A stretch of 64,000 nt of DNA, from positions 17,342-81,341 of the forward strand of contig NZ_JXYS01000012.1 in the NCBI RefSeq assembly GCF_000949295.1, given 5' to 3'. Below are positions 49,431 through 60,346 of this stretch, one piece after another. The translations under genes and the position numbers were made by a program. The first letter of the stretch is position 1. The number at the start of each line of letters is the position of its first letter. The notes under the pieces were generated by a model. The model was given only the letters and a program-made list of their open reading frames with translations, searched no databases and had not been told where the DNA came from. This DNA comes from Acidithrix ferrooxidans (lineage in GTDB: Bacteria > Actinomycetota > Acidimicrobiia > Acidimicrobiales > Acidimicrobiaceae).

Positions 49431-50966
49431 CTATCCCTTTCCTTTTTGCACGATAACGCCTATAGCATTCGGAGAGACGTTCGCGGCATTTACATGGCTT
49501 ATAAGGGCATTCACACTGGGAGTTATTCGATCAAGGATCGGTCGTGGATAAAGACCCAAAGCAACTACTATCACGATCAGTGGTGCAAGGACCAAGATCT
49601 GACCCTTCTTGATCTCAATCGGACGACTCTCTGGAATCAAGTCCGGCTCCGATGGCTTCCCATGAAATATCCGTTGGTATGACCAAAGCATATAGACGGC
49701 TGAGATAACGACACCAAAAGCAGCCACAACAGCCCACCAGCGATGGGTGCTAAAGCTACCAATGAGAATCAAAAACTCACCTACAAAGCCGCTAAGTCCA
49801 GGCAGTCCTATCGATGCCATTACAAACAAGGTGAAAATACCTGCCATGACCGGTGCCTTGGATTGAAGCCCACCAAGGCGATCCATGTCGATAGCTCCAG
49901 TTGCCGCAAAGAGAAAGCCCACCAATAAAAATAGTGCAGCAGTATAGATGCCATGATTTATCATCTGAAGCACGCCGCCAGCTACGCCCTCGCGCGACAG
50001 GGCAAAGAATCCTAAGATTATAAAGCCCATGTGACTCAAAGAAGAATAGGCGAGCATTCGCTTTATATCACGCTCGCCAGCGGCCACGATTCCTCCGTAG
50101 ATGATCCCTATTACCGCCAAAGTAAGCAGCAATGGACCAAATGAGACAACCGCATGCGGAAAGAGCGTGAAGTCAAAACGCAAGATACCATAGGTACCAA
50201 GCTTGGCCATAATGGCAGCAAGGACAATTACGCCCGACGTAGGCGCTTGCCGATAGGCGTCAGGCGACCAAGTGTGAAAGGGGAAGATCGGAGCTTTCAC
50301 GGCAAATGCCGCGGTAAAGGCCAAAAAGAGCCACTTCTCAGTTCCGCTAGAAAGTGATGTCTTAGCCAAAGCGGCAATGTCAAAGGTCGTAACGCCAGTT
50401 TGAGCCGAATGGATAAAGACGAGTGCAAGCATTCCAACTAGCAAAAGTGCAGAGCCTAGGAAGGTATAGATAAAGAACTTGATAGCCGCAGCGCCACTCT
50501 TTTCATAGCCCCACGACCCGATCAGGAAATAGGTCGGTATTAAGGTCAATTCAAAGGTAACAAAAAATGCGAACAGGTCCAAGCTCATAAAACTACCCAT
50601 ACAGGCTGCCTCTAGGAGAAGCATCCAGGCTGCGAAGCTCTGCGCGTTGGCTCGCTCCTTGGCACCGATATATGCAATCGGAAAGATCAAGGCCGTCAGA
50701 AGGACTAAAAAGATCGAGATCCCATCTACCCCGAGCTTCCAAGAGATCCCAAAAGAAGAGATCCAACTGTAGCTCGAAACATATTGATAAGATGCCACTC
50801 CAGCCTTGAAGTTGACGGCGAGAACGATCGCCAATATTGCCTCGGCAATAGATATAGCTCCTGTTATTGGAACTACCAGTCTTCCTCGGACCTCTTTGGG
50901 AAGGAGCGCAATCAAAAGAGCACCTACGGCTGGCAAAATAACAAGGACTTCCAATACGTTACTCAA
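49431..50966 (-). CDS. nuoM: NADH-quinone oxidoreductase subunit M
   Basis: 511 residues, an antiporter-like subunit with about 14 helices. It has the TFELTLIPTYFLIGSWGYE segment with the pump glutamate, PIFPFHTWSPDAYRQAP, and DIKRMLAYSSLSHMGFIILG. TTG start at 50966. It is 5 bp from nuoN. Confidence 0.97.
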   Translation of the reverse strand: MSNVLEVLVILPAVGALLIALLPKEVRGRLVVPITGAISIAEAILAIVLAVNFKAGVASYQYVSSYSWISSFGISWKLGVDGISIFLVLLTALIFPIAYIGAKERANAQSFAAWMLLLEAACMGSFMSLDLFAFFVTFELTLIPTYFLIGSWGYEKSGAAAIKFFIYTFLGSALLLVGMLALVFIHSAQTGVTTFDIAALAKTSLSSGTEKWLFLAFTAAFAVKAPIFPFHTWSPDAYRQAPTSGVIVLAAIMAKLGTYGILRFDFTLFPHAVVSFGPLLLTLAVIGIIYGGIVAAGERDIKRMLAYSSLSHMGFIILGFFALSREGVAGGVLQMINHGIYTAALFLLVGFLFAATGAIDMDRLGGLQSKAPVMAGIFTLFVMASIGLPGLSGFVGEFLILIGSFSTHRWWAVVAAFGVVISAVYMLWSYQRIFHGKPSEPDLIPESRPIEIKKGQILVLAPLIVIVVALGLYPRPILDRITPSVNALISHVNAANVSPNAIGVIVQKGKG

Positions 50967-51022
50967 CGAACTTCACCGCCACTATTAATCTCATCTTGCA
51001 TTGGTTCGACATATAACATCTC

Positions 51023-52954
51023 CTAAAGACCTGCTCTCGTAATTACAAAGCCGAGAATCAAAACCACACCAAAGCTGATGATCAAGGCATAACTTCGAAC
51101 GTAACCACTTTGAATTCCCCGCAGCGATCCACCAAGAGCGCCAATTAGACGTCCCGAGCCATTTACAGCACCATCGATGACTTCATTATCAACTATCTCA
51201 TTCAATTCGATCGCGAGTCCGCTAGATCCTCTAGCGAAGACTGAGTCGAAGAGATGGTCGATCTGCCATCCCTTTTTCAAGAAACCAACCTCGAGAGATG
51301 GGTTGCTTGCGGTCTTAGACCAAGCTCTAGTTGCTATGAAGATACCTAGAAGCGCAAAGACGATGTCACCGACTTCCAAAATCACTTTAGTACCACCACC
51401 AAAGGTCAAGTTTGCCTGAGCCTTACCAAAGACTGGCATAAGCCAGTTCGTTAAAAAGTCTGTGCTCGAGCTAATACCAAGGTTCATGACACCAGCCAAG
51501 ATCGAGGCAATTGCCAGGATAATCAGCGGCACGGTCATAACCTTTGGAGACTCATGGGGCTCTGAATGAGCACCGTGGCCATCATGGTTAGTGAGCGCTT
51601 CGCGATATCTTGGTGAGCCAAAGAAGACCAGATAAACTTCTCGTCCCATGTAGTAAGCCGTAAGTATTGCTGTTATGGCTCCAACGGCCCAAAGTATTGG
51701 AGACTTTGAATAGGCAGCTAGGAGGACATCGCCTTTGGAGAAAAATCCCGAAAAAGGCGGCAAACCTGCAATGGAAAGCCACGCAATGATAAAGGTGAAG
51801 CCAGTAATTGGCATCAATTTATAGAGCGCTCCCATCTTTTTGATATCTTGTTCATCACCCAAGGAGTGAATCACTGAGCCAGCGCCAAGGAACAAAAGTG
51901 CTTTGTAGAATGCGTGGGTTATCATCAAAAAGATCGCGGCAACATATGCTCCTGAACCAATTCCAAGAAACATATACCCAAGCTGCGAAACCGTTGAATA
52001 AGCAAGAACCTTCTTGATGTCATTTTGGGCAGTCGCAGCGGTCGCAGCGACAAAGGCAGTCGCAGCGCCAACTATCGCAATCACGGTGCCAGCGTTCGAT
52101 GAGAGGTGAATGATCGGAGCGACTCTAGCCATCAAATAGACGCCTGCGGTAACCATTGTGGCGGCATGAATCAAAGCTGAAACTGGAGTTGGACCCTCCA
52201 TGGCATCCACTAGCCATACAAAGAGTGGGATCTGAGCGGATTTACCAGCCGCACCGACAAAGAGCAGCAAGGCAATCGCAGTAGCTTGGGGGCCGCTTAT
52301 GAAGGGATGACCACCATGTGCTGCGCTCGAGGCAATATTGCCAAACACCGAAGTATAATTGAGCGACTTTGCAACCTCAAAGAGCAAGAACATTCCAAGC
52401 ATGTAGCCAAAGTCACCAATTCGGTTGATGATAAAGGCCTTCTTACCAGCTGAAGCTGCGCTATCTCGGTCGAACCAAAATGAGATCAACCAATACGAAC
52501 AGGCGCCAACGCCCTCCCAACCAAGAAAGGCTACAACAAAGTTATTGGCAAGAACCAAGACCAACATTGAAAAGACAAAGAGGTTCAAATAGACAAAGAA
52601 CGTTCTAAATCGAGGATCATGATCCATATAGCCAATGGAATAAGCATGTATCAAGGTCGCTACACCGGTGACGAACAATATCATCACGCTCGACAACGGA
52701 TCCAAATATGCCCCGAAGTGAATGCTCAAATGACCCACTGCAAACCATGTAAAGAGGTTAGGTGCCAACGCCCTAGCAGCTGAAGTCAGAGAAAGCAGGT
52801 GAAAGTATTCAGTCAGTGCAATTACAAATGAGACACCGACCAGAGCTGTTGCCAGCCAACCTACAACCCGCTTTGGAAGAAATCTCCCAAAAAATAGGTT
52901 GATAAAGAAACCAGCTAACGGCATAGCCGGTATGAGAAAAATTAAACCTTCCAC
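51023..52954 (-). CDS. nuoL: NADH-quinone oxidoreductase subunit L
   Basis: 643 residues. The distal antiporter-like pump. WEGVGACSYWLISFWFDRDS, VDAMEGPTPVSALIHAATMV, and NDIKKVLAYSTVSQLGYMFL are present, and the long C-terminal lateral helix follows. GTG start at 52954, one base after nuoK. Confidence 0.97.
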   Translation of the reverse strand: MEGLIFLIPAMPLAGFFINLFFGRFLPKRVVGWLATALVGVSFVIALTEYFHLLSLTSAARALAPNLFTWFAVGHLSIHFGAYLDPLSSVMILFVTGVATLIHAYSIGYMDHDPRFRTFFVYLNLFVFSMLVLVLANNFVVAFLGWEGVGACSYWLISFWFDRDSAASAGKKAFIINRIGDFGYMLGMFLLFEVAKSLNYTSVFGNIASSAAHGGHPFISGPQATAIALLLFVGAAGKSAQIPLFVWLVDAMEGPTPVSALIHAATMVTAGVYLMARVAPIIHLSSNAGTVIAIVGAATAFVAATAATAQNDIKKVLAYSTVSQLGYMFLGIGSGAYVAAIFLMITHAFYKALLFLGAGSVIHSLGDEQDIKKMGALYKLMPITGFTFIIAWLSIAGLPPFSGFFSKGDVLLAAYSKSPILWAVGAITAILTAYYMGREVYLVFFGSPRYREALTNHDGHGAHSEPHESPKVMTVPLIILAIASILAGVMNLGISSSTDFLTNWLMPVFGKAQANLTFGGGTKVILEVGDIVFALLGIFIATRAWSKTASNPSLEVGFLKKGWQIDHLFDSVFARGSSGLAIELNEIVDNEVIDGAVNGSGRLIGALGGSLRGIQSGYVRSYALIISFGVVLILGFVITRAGL

Positions 52955-52955
52955 G

Positions 52956-53261
52956 CTAGCCCCTCAAAAGATGTAAGTCATCGGCGGTAGCGCCTACGCG
53001 TCGCCTAAAGATTGAAACGATGATTCCCAATCCAACTACTACTTCTGCAGCCGCAACAACTAGAACGAAAAAGACAAGTACCTGACCGCCTATATCGCCC
53101 AACATTCGTGCAAAGGTAACAAAGGTCAAATTCACTGCATTTAGCATCATCTCGACGCACATAAACATCACGATTACATTACGTCTAACCAAAACGCCAA
53201 CGACGCCAACACTAAAGAGCACCGCAGCCAGTGTTAAGAACCAACTTCCTGGAATACTCAT
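52956..53261 (-). CDS. nuoK: NADH-quinone oxidoreductase subunit K
   Basis: 101 residues, three helices. [16 protein letters not shown] carries the membrane glutamate of helix 2, and [15 protein letters not shown] that of helix 3. It overlaps nuoJ by 4 bp. Confidence 0.97.
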   Translation of the reverse strand: MSIPGSWFLTLAAVLFSVGVVGVLVRRNVIVMFMCVEMMLNAVNLTFVTFARMLGDIGGQVLVFFVLVVAAAEVVVGLGIIVSIFRRRVGATADDLHLLRG

Positions 53262-53938
53262 AGATCGATCACCTCTTCATCAGATTCATTCTCAAAATCC
53301 TCGCTATAGTCGGCCGTTGAAATCGAGACCCCAAAGTCGCTATCATCTGGCTCGGGAATCGCAACTGCGATCTCTTCTTCTTCGTTATGTTCGACAACCA
53401 CACGACGAGCCAGATACACCGCGGCAAGAACCGCGATGACGAGCAGAACTGCGGTTGCTTCAAATGGGAGAAGATAGGTCGAAAAGACAGCCCGTGCAAT
53501 TCTTGTTACATTGTCCACGGAATTCCCGACTGGACCCGTCGATGCTTTAGCCCCCGTTGCCCAGGTGGTCTTAGCCAAAAGGAGTACTTCGCCCAAGGCG
53601 ATTACTCCTGCAACGATACCCATAGGGAGTTGACCTCGGAGCTTCTCACGCGAAAAGATCTCTCTTCTATCGACGCCAAGCAACATGATGACAAACAAGA
53701 ACAAAACAACGACTGCACCGGCATAGACAATTATCTGTACCGCCGCTAAAAACTGCGCATTCTCTTCAATAAACAAAATGGCGATTCCAAACATCGTCAT
53801 CACCAATGACAAAGCCGAATGGACTGGATTCTTTGATGCCACAACGCCAAAAGCGCCAGCCAAAACAATTGCTGCAGCCGCAATAAATGTAATCAAATCC
53901 GGCTTAGCGATTGCAGCTAAGATAAGGCTTGTCTCCAC
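53258..53938 (-). CDS. nuoJ: NADH-quinone oxidoreductase subunit J
   Basis: 226 residues, five helices in the first 175 ([40 protein letters not shown]), then an acidic tail of about 50 residues rich in Glu and Asp. GTG start at 53938 shares a base with the nuoI TAG. Confidence 0.95.
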   Translation of the reverse strand: METSLILAAIAKPDLITFIAAAAIVLAGAFGVVASKNPVHSALSLVMTMFGIAILFIEENAQFLAAVQIIVYAGAVVVLFLFVIMLLGVDRREIFSREKLRGQLPMGIVAGVIALGEVLLLAKTTWATGAKASTGPVGNSVDNVTRIARAVFSTYLLPFEATAVLLVIAVLAAVYLARRVVVEHNEEEEIAVAIPEPDDSDFGVSISTADYSEDFENESDEEVIDL

Positions 53939-54621
53939 TATCTAACCCTCCCACCGTTAGCTTTGGAGATGCGATCCCCTTTGATCTTCCTAATTGCAAA
54001 GGAATTAACGGCGCTCTCGTCTCTATCGCTCTTTTGACCGTCTTCGGGAGTTCTCGTCCCATAACCCAGTTCATTGGACCAATGAACAATACCTTCGAAG
54101 CCCGGATCACCACTTGGAGAGGTTGCGCGCATCCAACCAGATGTCATCTCGTCATCGCCTTCTCGCCAGTCCTCCCAGGGCATTTGCATCGGCTTGCCAT
54201 CGTCATCGACGACCAATTCATCCTTTGTATAAATGGCGTCTTGACGCGAAGTAAAGGAAAACTCAAAGAGCTTCGACTCGGTGATTGCCTCGGTCGGACA
54301 GGCCTCTACACAAAGGTCGCAGTGAATACATCGAAGATAATTAATCTCATAGACAAATCCATATCGCTCACCCGGTGAGACTGGATCATCGATAGGATTA
54401 TCCTTGCCTCTTACGTAGATGCAACCTACCGGGCAAACCCCGGCACAAAGCTCACAACCGATACACTTTTCCATACCATCTTCGTAACGATTCAGGACGT
54501 GACGTCCATGGAACCGCGGTGGCTTTGGCCTTTTATCCCTTGGATATTGGCCAGTAATGCGAGGCTCAGCCATTTGCTTCAGCGTGACTTTGAAGCCCTT
54601 GAAGCCATCAAATACGCCCAT
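53938..54621 (-). CDS. nuoI: NADH-quinone oxidoreductase subunit I
   Basis: 227 residues. Two 4Fe-4S sites: Cys53, Cys56, Cys59, Cys63 and Cys98, Cys101, Cys104, Cys108 (N6a and N6b). The long C-terminal part is hydrophilic. ATG shares bases with the nuoH TGA. Confidence 0.97.
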   Translation of the reverse strand: MGVFDGFKGFKVTLKQMAEPRITGQYPRDKRPKPPRFHGRHVLNRYEDGMEKCIGCELCAGVCPVGCIYVRGKDNPIDDPVSPGERYGFVYEINYLRCIHCDLCVEACPTEAITESKLFEFSFTSRQDAIYTKDELVVDDDGKPMQMPWEDWREGDDEMTSGWMRATSPSGDPGFEGIVHWSNELGYGTRTPEDGQKSDRDESAVNSFAIRKIKGDRISKANGGRVR

Positions 54622-55844
54622 CAGTTATCTCCCTCATTTGAGCCTTCGATGGAGGTTTCATCGTTGAACTTAATCCGTGTAAATGTAGTAATCGTCTCAA
54701 CGTCTGAATCGTTGTCGCGTCCGATCGATACAGCTCGATAGAGCACCGATCCACCTATCAAAAAGACTACGAAAAGGACAAAACCATAGACCTTAGATAC
54801 TTGCATAGCTCCAACCAACAGAAGCCAAGCCAGCGAGATTGGGATAAGTATCTTCCAACCCAAATCCATCAGCTGATCGTATCTCAATCGCGGTAGAGCC
54901 GCTCTTACCCATACGTAAAAGAAAAGAAATGCACCAGTCTTGATCAAGAACCAGAGAATCGGCCAAATCCATGCAGGCCCACCGAGGTTGGGGCCATCTG
55001 GACCACCGAGGAACAAGGTCACGATGACAGCTGACATCGAAATCGTATTCATGAACTCAGCCAAGAAAAAGAGGGCAAACCGAATCGAAGAATACTCGGT
55101 ATGGAATCCACCGACCAACTCTTGTTCTGCTTCGGTTAGGTCAAATGGAGGACGATTCAACTCGGCGGTGATCGCGATCACAAAGATAACAAAGGGTACG
55201 ATACCAAGGCGAATAATATTCCACTTGGGGAAGATCCCAAAGAACGATCCCATCTGAGAGTTGACTATGTCCCGAGTACCCAAGGAACCAGTTATCAATA
55301 CAACAGCTGCGACCGAAAGTCCCATCGCGGCCTCGTAGGAGACCATCTGTGCTGAAGCTCTAACAGAGCCAAGCAACGGGTATTTAGAGCCAGAAGACCA
55401 ACCAGCCAGCATTGTACCGTAGACCGCGACCGATGACATCGCAAGCAAAAAGAGAATTCCAATCGGGGGATCCGCGACTTGCAACTGCGCTACGTGACCA
55501 AAGATATGGACTGTGCCGCCAATTGGTACGATCGTAAAGATCAAAAATGCCGGGATAACCGTCAAATATGGAGCCAATTTGAAGGCGAATCGATCACTCT
55601 TTTCTGGTATCAAATCTTCCTTGAAAAAGAGCTTGATTCCATCGGCAAGTGTCTGAAGAATACCATAGGGGCCTGCTCGATTAGGTCCAATTCGGTTCTG
55701 CATATCCGAGATTATCTTACGCTCGAACCAAATCATCAAAAGAACTGAGACCAAAAGCGCTACAAAAGCCACGAGGACCTTTACAACGACGATCAGGACA
55801 ACCCCTAGTGAGATATGGCCGAGAAAAAGCGGGTCTTGACCCAT
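54621..55844 (-). CDS. nuoH: NADH-quinone oxidoreductase subunit H
   Basis: 407 residues, about eight helices, forming the quinone chamber. NRIGPNRAGPYGILQTLADG and the loop PPFDLTEAEQELVGGFHTEY are diagnostic. The last 40 residues are charged and variable. It overlaps nuoG by one base. Confidence 0.97.
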   Translation of the reverse strand: MGQDPLFLGHISLGVVLIVVVKVLVAFVALLVSVLLMIWFERKIISDMQNRIGPNRAGPYGILQTLADGIKLFFKEDLIPEKSDRFAFKLAPYLTVIPAFLIFTIVPIGGTVHIFGHVAQLQVADPPIGILFLLAMSSVAVYGTMLAGWSSGSKYPLLGSVRASAQMVSYEAAMGLSVAAVVLITGSLGTRDIVNSQMGSFFGIFPKWNIIRLGIVPFVIFVIAITAELNRPPFDLTEAEQELVGGFHTEYSSIRFALFFLAEFMNTISMSAVIVTLFLGGPDGPNLGGPAWIWPILWFLIKTGAFLFFYVWVRAALPRLRYDQLMDLGWKILIPISLAWLLLVGAMQVSKVYGFVLFVVFLIGGSVLYRAVSIGRDNDSDVETITTFTRIKFNDETSIEGSNEGDN

Positions 55845-58408
55845 CAGTTTATCCCTACCTTCACATAATTTACTTCTTTAGACGAATCCACGATGGACAA
55901 CAAGTTGACTCCCGACCCCAACGTACCGACCACTATGTCATCAGGAAGCGTCTTATCAATCAGAGCAGGAACCCTAAGGATGCCCATCTGTCCGTTGCTA
56001 AGTTCAACCTCCTGGCCGTCAATGAGTCCAAGACTATCCGCCAGGATAGAAGGAACTCGAACTTGCGAGGATGGTATCAAAGCCTTCATCACAGGAGACA
56101 CCACAAGATCGGGGGTCGGATAATAGAGTGGACGCGTCAACACTAGGAGGTACTCGCCATCTTGTTGATGGTCAACAAGGTCAACTTTATCTGACTGCCT
56201 TGCAAAGCTCGCCTGAGTAAATCTTCCCACGTAGTCAGATGGTCCATTATCGACAGCTTCATCGATATTTGCTGGAGGACCTTGGCGACCACTAGACACC
56301 AGACCAGGAGTGGCGATCGGATCCAAAGAACGACGGCGACCAATCGCAACCTTCGTTCTCGGCAGCGGGACAATCACCCCGTCCGGAGACCGCTCAGAAC
56401 CAAGTTCGCTATAGGAGAGGCCGCTATATAGTGCGCAGGTGGCCACCATCTCATTGAAAATATCTTCATGGTCATGGCTTGTGGCTTCGATCATCATCTC
56501 GCGAGCAATCTCAGCTGCAATCACCACGTCGGTCTTAGCTTGGCCCATCGGTACCACAGCCTTACCTAAACGCGAAACACGTCCCTCAAAGTTTGTATGA
56601 GTTCCAGCGGTCTCTCCCGGAGCCACCAGTGGCAAGATAGCCTCTGCGTATTTACCCGTAGCAGTCAAATAGCTATCGATCACTATCACCGTAGATCGCG
56701 AAAGTGCAGCTTCGACTAAAGCCGTATCGGCCATCTTGGTGATTAGATCCTCAGCCAAGATAACAAGGACCATATCTTGGTCACAAGCACGTCGCAATAT
56801 CGAATAAGTATCGATTCCAATATTGCTATCGCCATTTGTGCCTAGGGCTACCCTACCTGGACCATATCCAGGAATCGCTCCTAGGTCATAGGCACCAAAA
56901 ATATTCGCATCCGACATCATAAAGAGAAAACCCGCATTTGGGACCTTCTCGTGCAACGCCAGGGCGAGTTCGTCCGTGATCACCGAAGCATTCGCAATGG
57001 TTTCGTCCCCTATGACAAAGGTAACTTTATCCACAGTTGCAAGTCGATCAAACAAAGACTCTAAAGATGTGTTAGTGCCGAAGTTACCTTCGCGCAGTTG
57101 GCGCAAAAGGTCGATCTGAGAGACCCCAATATGCTTGGAAAAAGTTGAAATCGATGTCTCGACCCTAGAAAGCTCATAGATCTCAGTCTTGGTCTTAGAT
57201 GCCTCGCCCATTCTCAGAAAGAGGACTGGCATCTCTTCGCGAGGATCGGCCCCTATGACAACTACGATCGACGAAGCCATGGCTTCGTTCAATGACACTC
57301 GCGGAAGCGAAAATAGAACGTCCGCTGAGCGACTTGGCATAACTCTGGCATCGAAATTCTCCACAGAAAGTCCCGACTTGGCAAGTCGAACAAAGGAATA
57401 GATTCCCTCATTGGTAAGGCTCGAGCCACCTATAAAGGCGACATTTGCTGGATCCTGGGAGATCGCTCCTCGAAGGATACTTCCGACCTTACCAATCGCA
57501 TCCCGCCATGAAACCGCTGCAAGATCTGAGCGATATCGAACATATGGCTCTGAAAGCCGTTCGGAAGAGTTAGTGGCTTCGTAGCCAAAACGTCCCCGAT
57601 CACACAACCAAGAGTGATTTACTGCGTCGGAATCGATTCCTAGATAGCGAGTCACTTCACTACGAGAGGTCTGAATCGCAATTCGACAACCTACAGAGCA
57701 AGTAGTACAGGTGCTTTCACTCTGCTCTAAGTCCCAAGGGCGTGCTTTGAATCGATATGGCTTCGCTGTCAAAGCGCCAACGGGACATATCTGAACCGTA
57801 TTACCTGAGAAGTATGAAGCAAAGGGGCTGTCAGGGAAGGTATTTACCTCGGTATGATCACCTCTTCCGATGAACTCAATCAAGGGGTCAAAGGCAATTT
57901 CACTGGCAAATCGAACGCATCGGTCACATTGGATGCATCGCTCCCGATCAAGATAGACGATCTCAGAGAGGGCAATTGGCTTCTCGAAGTGACGCTTTTC
58001 TTCAACAAAGCGGGATTCGCCCGGGCCATAGGCTAAAGTCTGGTCCTGAAGTGGACACTCGCCTCCCTTGTCGCAAACTGGACAGTCAAGCGGATGGTTT
58101 ACTAAAAGAAACTCAAGAACGCCATCCTGGGCCTTTTTTACCTTATCGGAGTTGGTGATGACTTCCATTCCGGGAGCCACCGTCAGATAGCAAGAAGGTG
58201 CCAAACTAAAACCACGTGGCCCCTTTACATCCACCAGACACATTCGACAGACGCCAACCGAAGACATTCTCGGATGATAGCAAAAACGAGGTATGAAGAC
58301 ACCGTTGCGCTCGGCAGCCGAAATTATAAGTTCACCTGGCTTAGCGTCAATCTCTACTCCGTCAACGACAATCTTTAGTGAATCCGGATTCGATTCGGTA
58401 TTACTCAT
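55844..58408 (-). CDS. nuoG: NADH-quinone oxidoreductase subunit G
   Basis: 854 residues. N1b 2Fe-2S: Cys43, Cys54, Cys57, Cys73. N5: His105, Cys109, Cys112, Cys118. N4: Cys158, Cys161, Cys164, Cys208. An extra N7 site is present: Cys234, Cys237, Cys241 and a later Cys in NHSWLCDRGRF. The C-terminal molybdopterin-like part follows. The ATG at 58408 is 8 nt after GAGGGTGG and overlaps the nuoF stop by 8 bp. Confidence 0.97.
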   Translation of the reverse strand: MSNTESNPDSLKIVVDGVEIDAKPGELIISAAERNGVFIPRFCYHPRMSSVGVCRMCLVDVKGPRGFSLAPSCYLTVAPGMEVITNSDKVKKAQDGVLEFLLVNHPLDCPVCDKGGECPLQDQTLAYGPGESRFVEEKRHFEKPIALSEIVYLDRERCIQCDRCVRFASEIAFDPLIEFIGRGDHTEVNTFPDSPFASYFSGNTVQICPVGALTAKPYRFKARPWDLEQSESTCTTCSVGCRIAIQTSRSEVTRYLGIDSDAVNHSWLCDRGRFGYEATNSSERLSEPYVRYRSDLAAVSWRDAIGKVGSILRGAISQDPANVAFIGGSSLTNEGIYSFVRLAKSGLSVENFDARVMPSRSADVLFSLPRVSLNEAMASSIVVVIGADPREEMPVLFLRMGEASKTKTEIYELSRVETSISTFSKHIGVSQIDLLRQLREGNFGTNTSLESLFDRLATVDKVTFVIGDETIANASVITDELALALHEKVPNAGFLFMMSDANIFGAYDLGAIPGYGPGRVALGTNGDSNIGIDTYSILRRACDQDMVLVILAEDLITKMADTALVEAALSRSTVIVIDSYLTATGKYAEAILPLVAPGETAGTHTNFEGRVSRLGKAVVPMGQAKTDVVIAAEIAREMMIEATSHDHEDIFNEMVATCALYSGLSYSELGSERSPDGVIVPLPRTKVAIGRRRSLDPIATPGLVSSGRQGPPANIDEAVDNGPSDYVGRFTQASFARQSDKVDLVDHQQDGEYLLVLTRPLYYPTPDLVVSPVMKALIPSSQVRVPSILADSLGLIDGQEVELSNGQMGILRVPALIDKTLPDDIVVGTLGSGVNLLSIVDSSKEVNYVKVGIN

Positions 58409-59714
58409 ACGGACAACCACCCTCTTTGATGTGAATTAAAAATTCGTCGCGAAACATCTTTATCGCAGCAACTACTGACGAAGGAATCGATGGTCCTAGA
58501 ACACATATCGTCGTTTGGGCCGGAGGCCACGAAAGACCCGGCGCGATATTGTCGCAGGCATCCAAAAGCAAATCTAGATCGGCCTCGCGTCCTCCACCGT
58601 TTTCAATGCGTCGCATCATCTTCTCAATCCAACCGCTTCCTTCGCGACACGGCGTACATTGGCCACATGACTCTCGATTGAAAAATTTAGTGATACGCCA
58701 CGCAGCCCTGACCATGCAGGTGTGGTCGTCCATCATGACTATCGACCCTGAACCAAGCATCGATCCAGCTTTGGCAACGTCATCTTGGCTCAAGGGAATA
58801 TCCAAACCCTCAGGTCCAAACCATGGTGCCGAAACGCCACCTGGTATGAAGGCTTTGACTGATCTGCCAAGCCTCATGCCACCGCCGTATTGTGGCGAAT
58901 CGACCAAATCTCTAAAGGTCATCTTCGCCATCTCGACCTCGTAATTACCAGGTCGATTGACGTGACCGGCCAATGCAAAGATTCGAGTACCTGTCGAACG
59001 CCCTACTCCCAGAGAGGCGAAAGCGGCACCGCCGTTATTTACAATCCATGGAATATTGGACATCGACTCTACGTTGTTTACAATCGTAGGTGCACCGTAA
59101 AGTCCAATTACCGCGGGGAAAAATGGAGGTTTGATTCGAGGATATCCGCGCTTACCCTCTAAAGATTCGATCAGAGAAGTCTCTTCTCCGCAAATATAAG
59201 CTCCGGCTCCGGGGTGTAGCACCAAGTCAAGTGAAAAACCGCTCCCGAAGATATTTTGCCCTAAAGCACCATAGCGATAGGCTTCGTTTATTGCAGCTTG
59301 AACTCTTTCTAGTCCTAACGCGAACTCACCTCGTATGAAGATAAAAGCTCGCGAAGCACCTACTGCATAGGCTGTAATTATGGTACCTTCGACTATTTGA
59401 TGGGGATCGCCTTCAATAAGCATGTGATCCTTGAAAGTTGCAGGCTCAGATTCGTCGCCGTTGACTACCAAATATCGAACGGGCGAGTTCTTTAGCATGG
59501 ACCATTTGCGTCCAACTTCAAAACCAGCTCCACCTCGACCTAATAAGTTTGAAGTCATAACCTCGCTGGCCACGGCCTCAGGTGTCATGGTGGTAAGCGC
59601 CTTTCTTAAGGCGACATAACCTCCAGTTGCTAGATAGGTATCAATCGAATACGATTGATCCAACCCGATGCGCGAAGTCACAATCTTGGGGACGTGTTCA
59701 CTAACAGTTGTCAC
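58401..59714 (-). CDS. nuoF: NADH-quinone oxidoreductase subunit F
   Basis: 437 residues, the NADH- and FMN-binding subunit. The FMN loop is LGRGGAGFEVGRKW (58-71), ICGEETSLIESLEG is at 174-187, and the N3 4Fe-4S ligands are Cys350, Cys353, Cys356 and Cys404. GTG start overlapping the nuoE stop. Confidence 0.97.
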   Translation of the reverse strand: MTTVSEHVPKIVTSRIGLDQSYSIDTYLATGGYVALRKALTTMTPEAVASEVMTSNLLGRGGAGFEVGRKWSMLKNSPVRYLVVNGDESEPATFKDHMLIEGDPHQIVEGTIITAYAVGASRAFIFIRGEFALGLERVQAAINEAYRYGALGQNIFGSGFSLDLVLHPGAGAYICGEETSLIESLEGKRGYPRIKPPFFPAVIGLYGAPTIVNNVESMSNIPWIVNNGGAAFASLGVGRSTGTRIFALAGHVNRPGNYEVEMAKMTFRDLVDSPQYGGGMRLGRSVKAFIPGGVSAPWFGPEGLDIPLSQDDVAKAGSMLGSGSIVMMDDHTCMVRAAWRITKFFNRESCGQCTPCREGSGWIEKMMRRIENGGGREADLDLLLDACDNIAPGLSWPPAQTTICVLGPSIPSSVVAAIKMFRDEFLIHIKEGGCPYE

Positions 59715-60346
59715 TTAGACTCCTTCGCAGCTTCAAGTGCTGCCTTACGACTGGCAATAGCGGCGTCCGACTCTCGGCGCTGAGCGACAATCTCCTCCAT
59801 TGGAACCTCAATCCCAACCTCGCGATGGACTCGAATGAGTGTTCCATGGCTAGGAACGTCACCCTCGTACTTTCCAACGCTGAGGTCATCGATCAACTCA
59901 TCAAAGGTCTCATCCGTCAGAGGCCCAAAAAAACGATAGTTGACTTGGACAGCAGGCGCTTTGTCGCAATGGGCAACACACTCAACCTCTTCAAGGGTAA
60001 AAACTCCGTCATGGGTAGTTCCACCAGGCGAAACGCCCAACTTCTCCTCGGCGTGTTCGAGCAATTCGCCACCGCCCTGCAAGAGACACGCAATATTGGT
60101 GCATACGCCGACTAGATATTTGCCGACTGGCTCAGTGTGGAGCATGTCATAAAAACTTGCCGTTCCATAGACTTCAGCGGGCGTCACGCCTACGAGATCT
60201 GCAATATCTCGCATCATATCCTCACTGAGGTATCCAGCCTCTTCTTGTGCTAGATGACAAAGAGGAATCAAGGCCGAACGTCGCTCGGGGTAAAGTTCCA
60301 CGAGAGACTCCGCACGCCTTCGCATTATTTGCGAAAAACCACTCAT
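59711..60346 (-). CDS. nuoE: NADH-quinone oxidoreductase subunit E
   Basis: 211 residues. Thioredoxin-like 2Fe-2S (N1a) protein: ligands Cys82, Cys87, Cys123, Cys127. The C-terminal 40 residues are helical and charged. It directly abuts nuoD. Confidence 0.96.
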   Translation of the reverse strand: MSGFSQIMRRRAESLVELYPERRSALIPLCHLAQEEAGYLSEDMMRDIADLVGVTPAEVYGTASFYDMLHTEPVGKYLVGVCTNIACLLQGGGELLEHAEEKLGVSPGGTTHDGVFTLEEVECVAHCDKAPAVQVNYRFFGPLTDETFDELIDDLSVGKYEGDVPSHGTLIRVHREVGIEVPMEEIVAQRRESDAAIASRKAALEAAKESK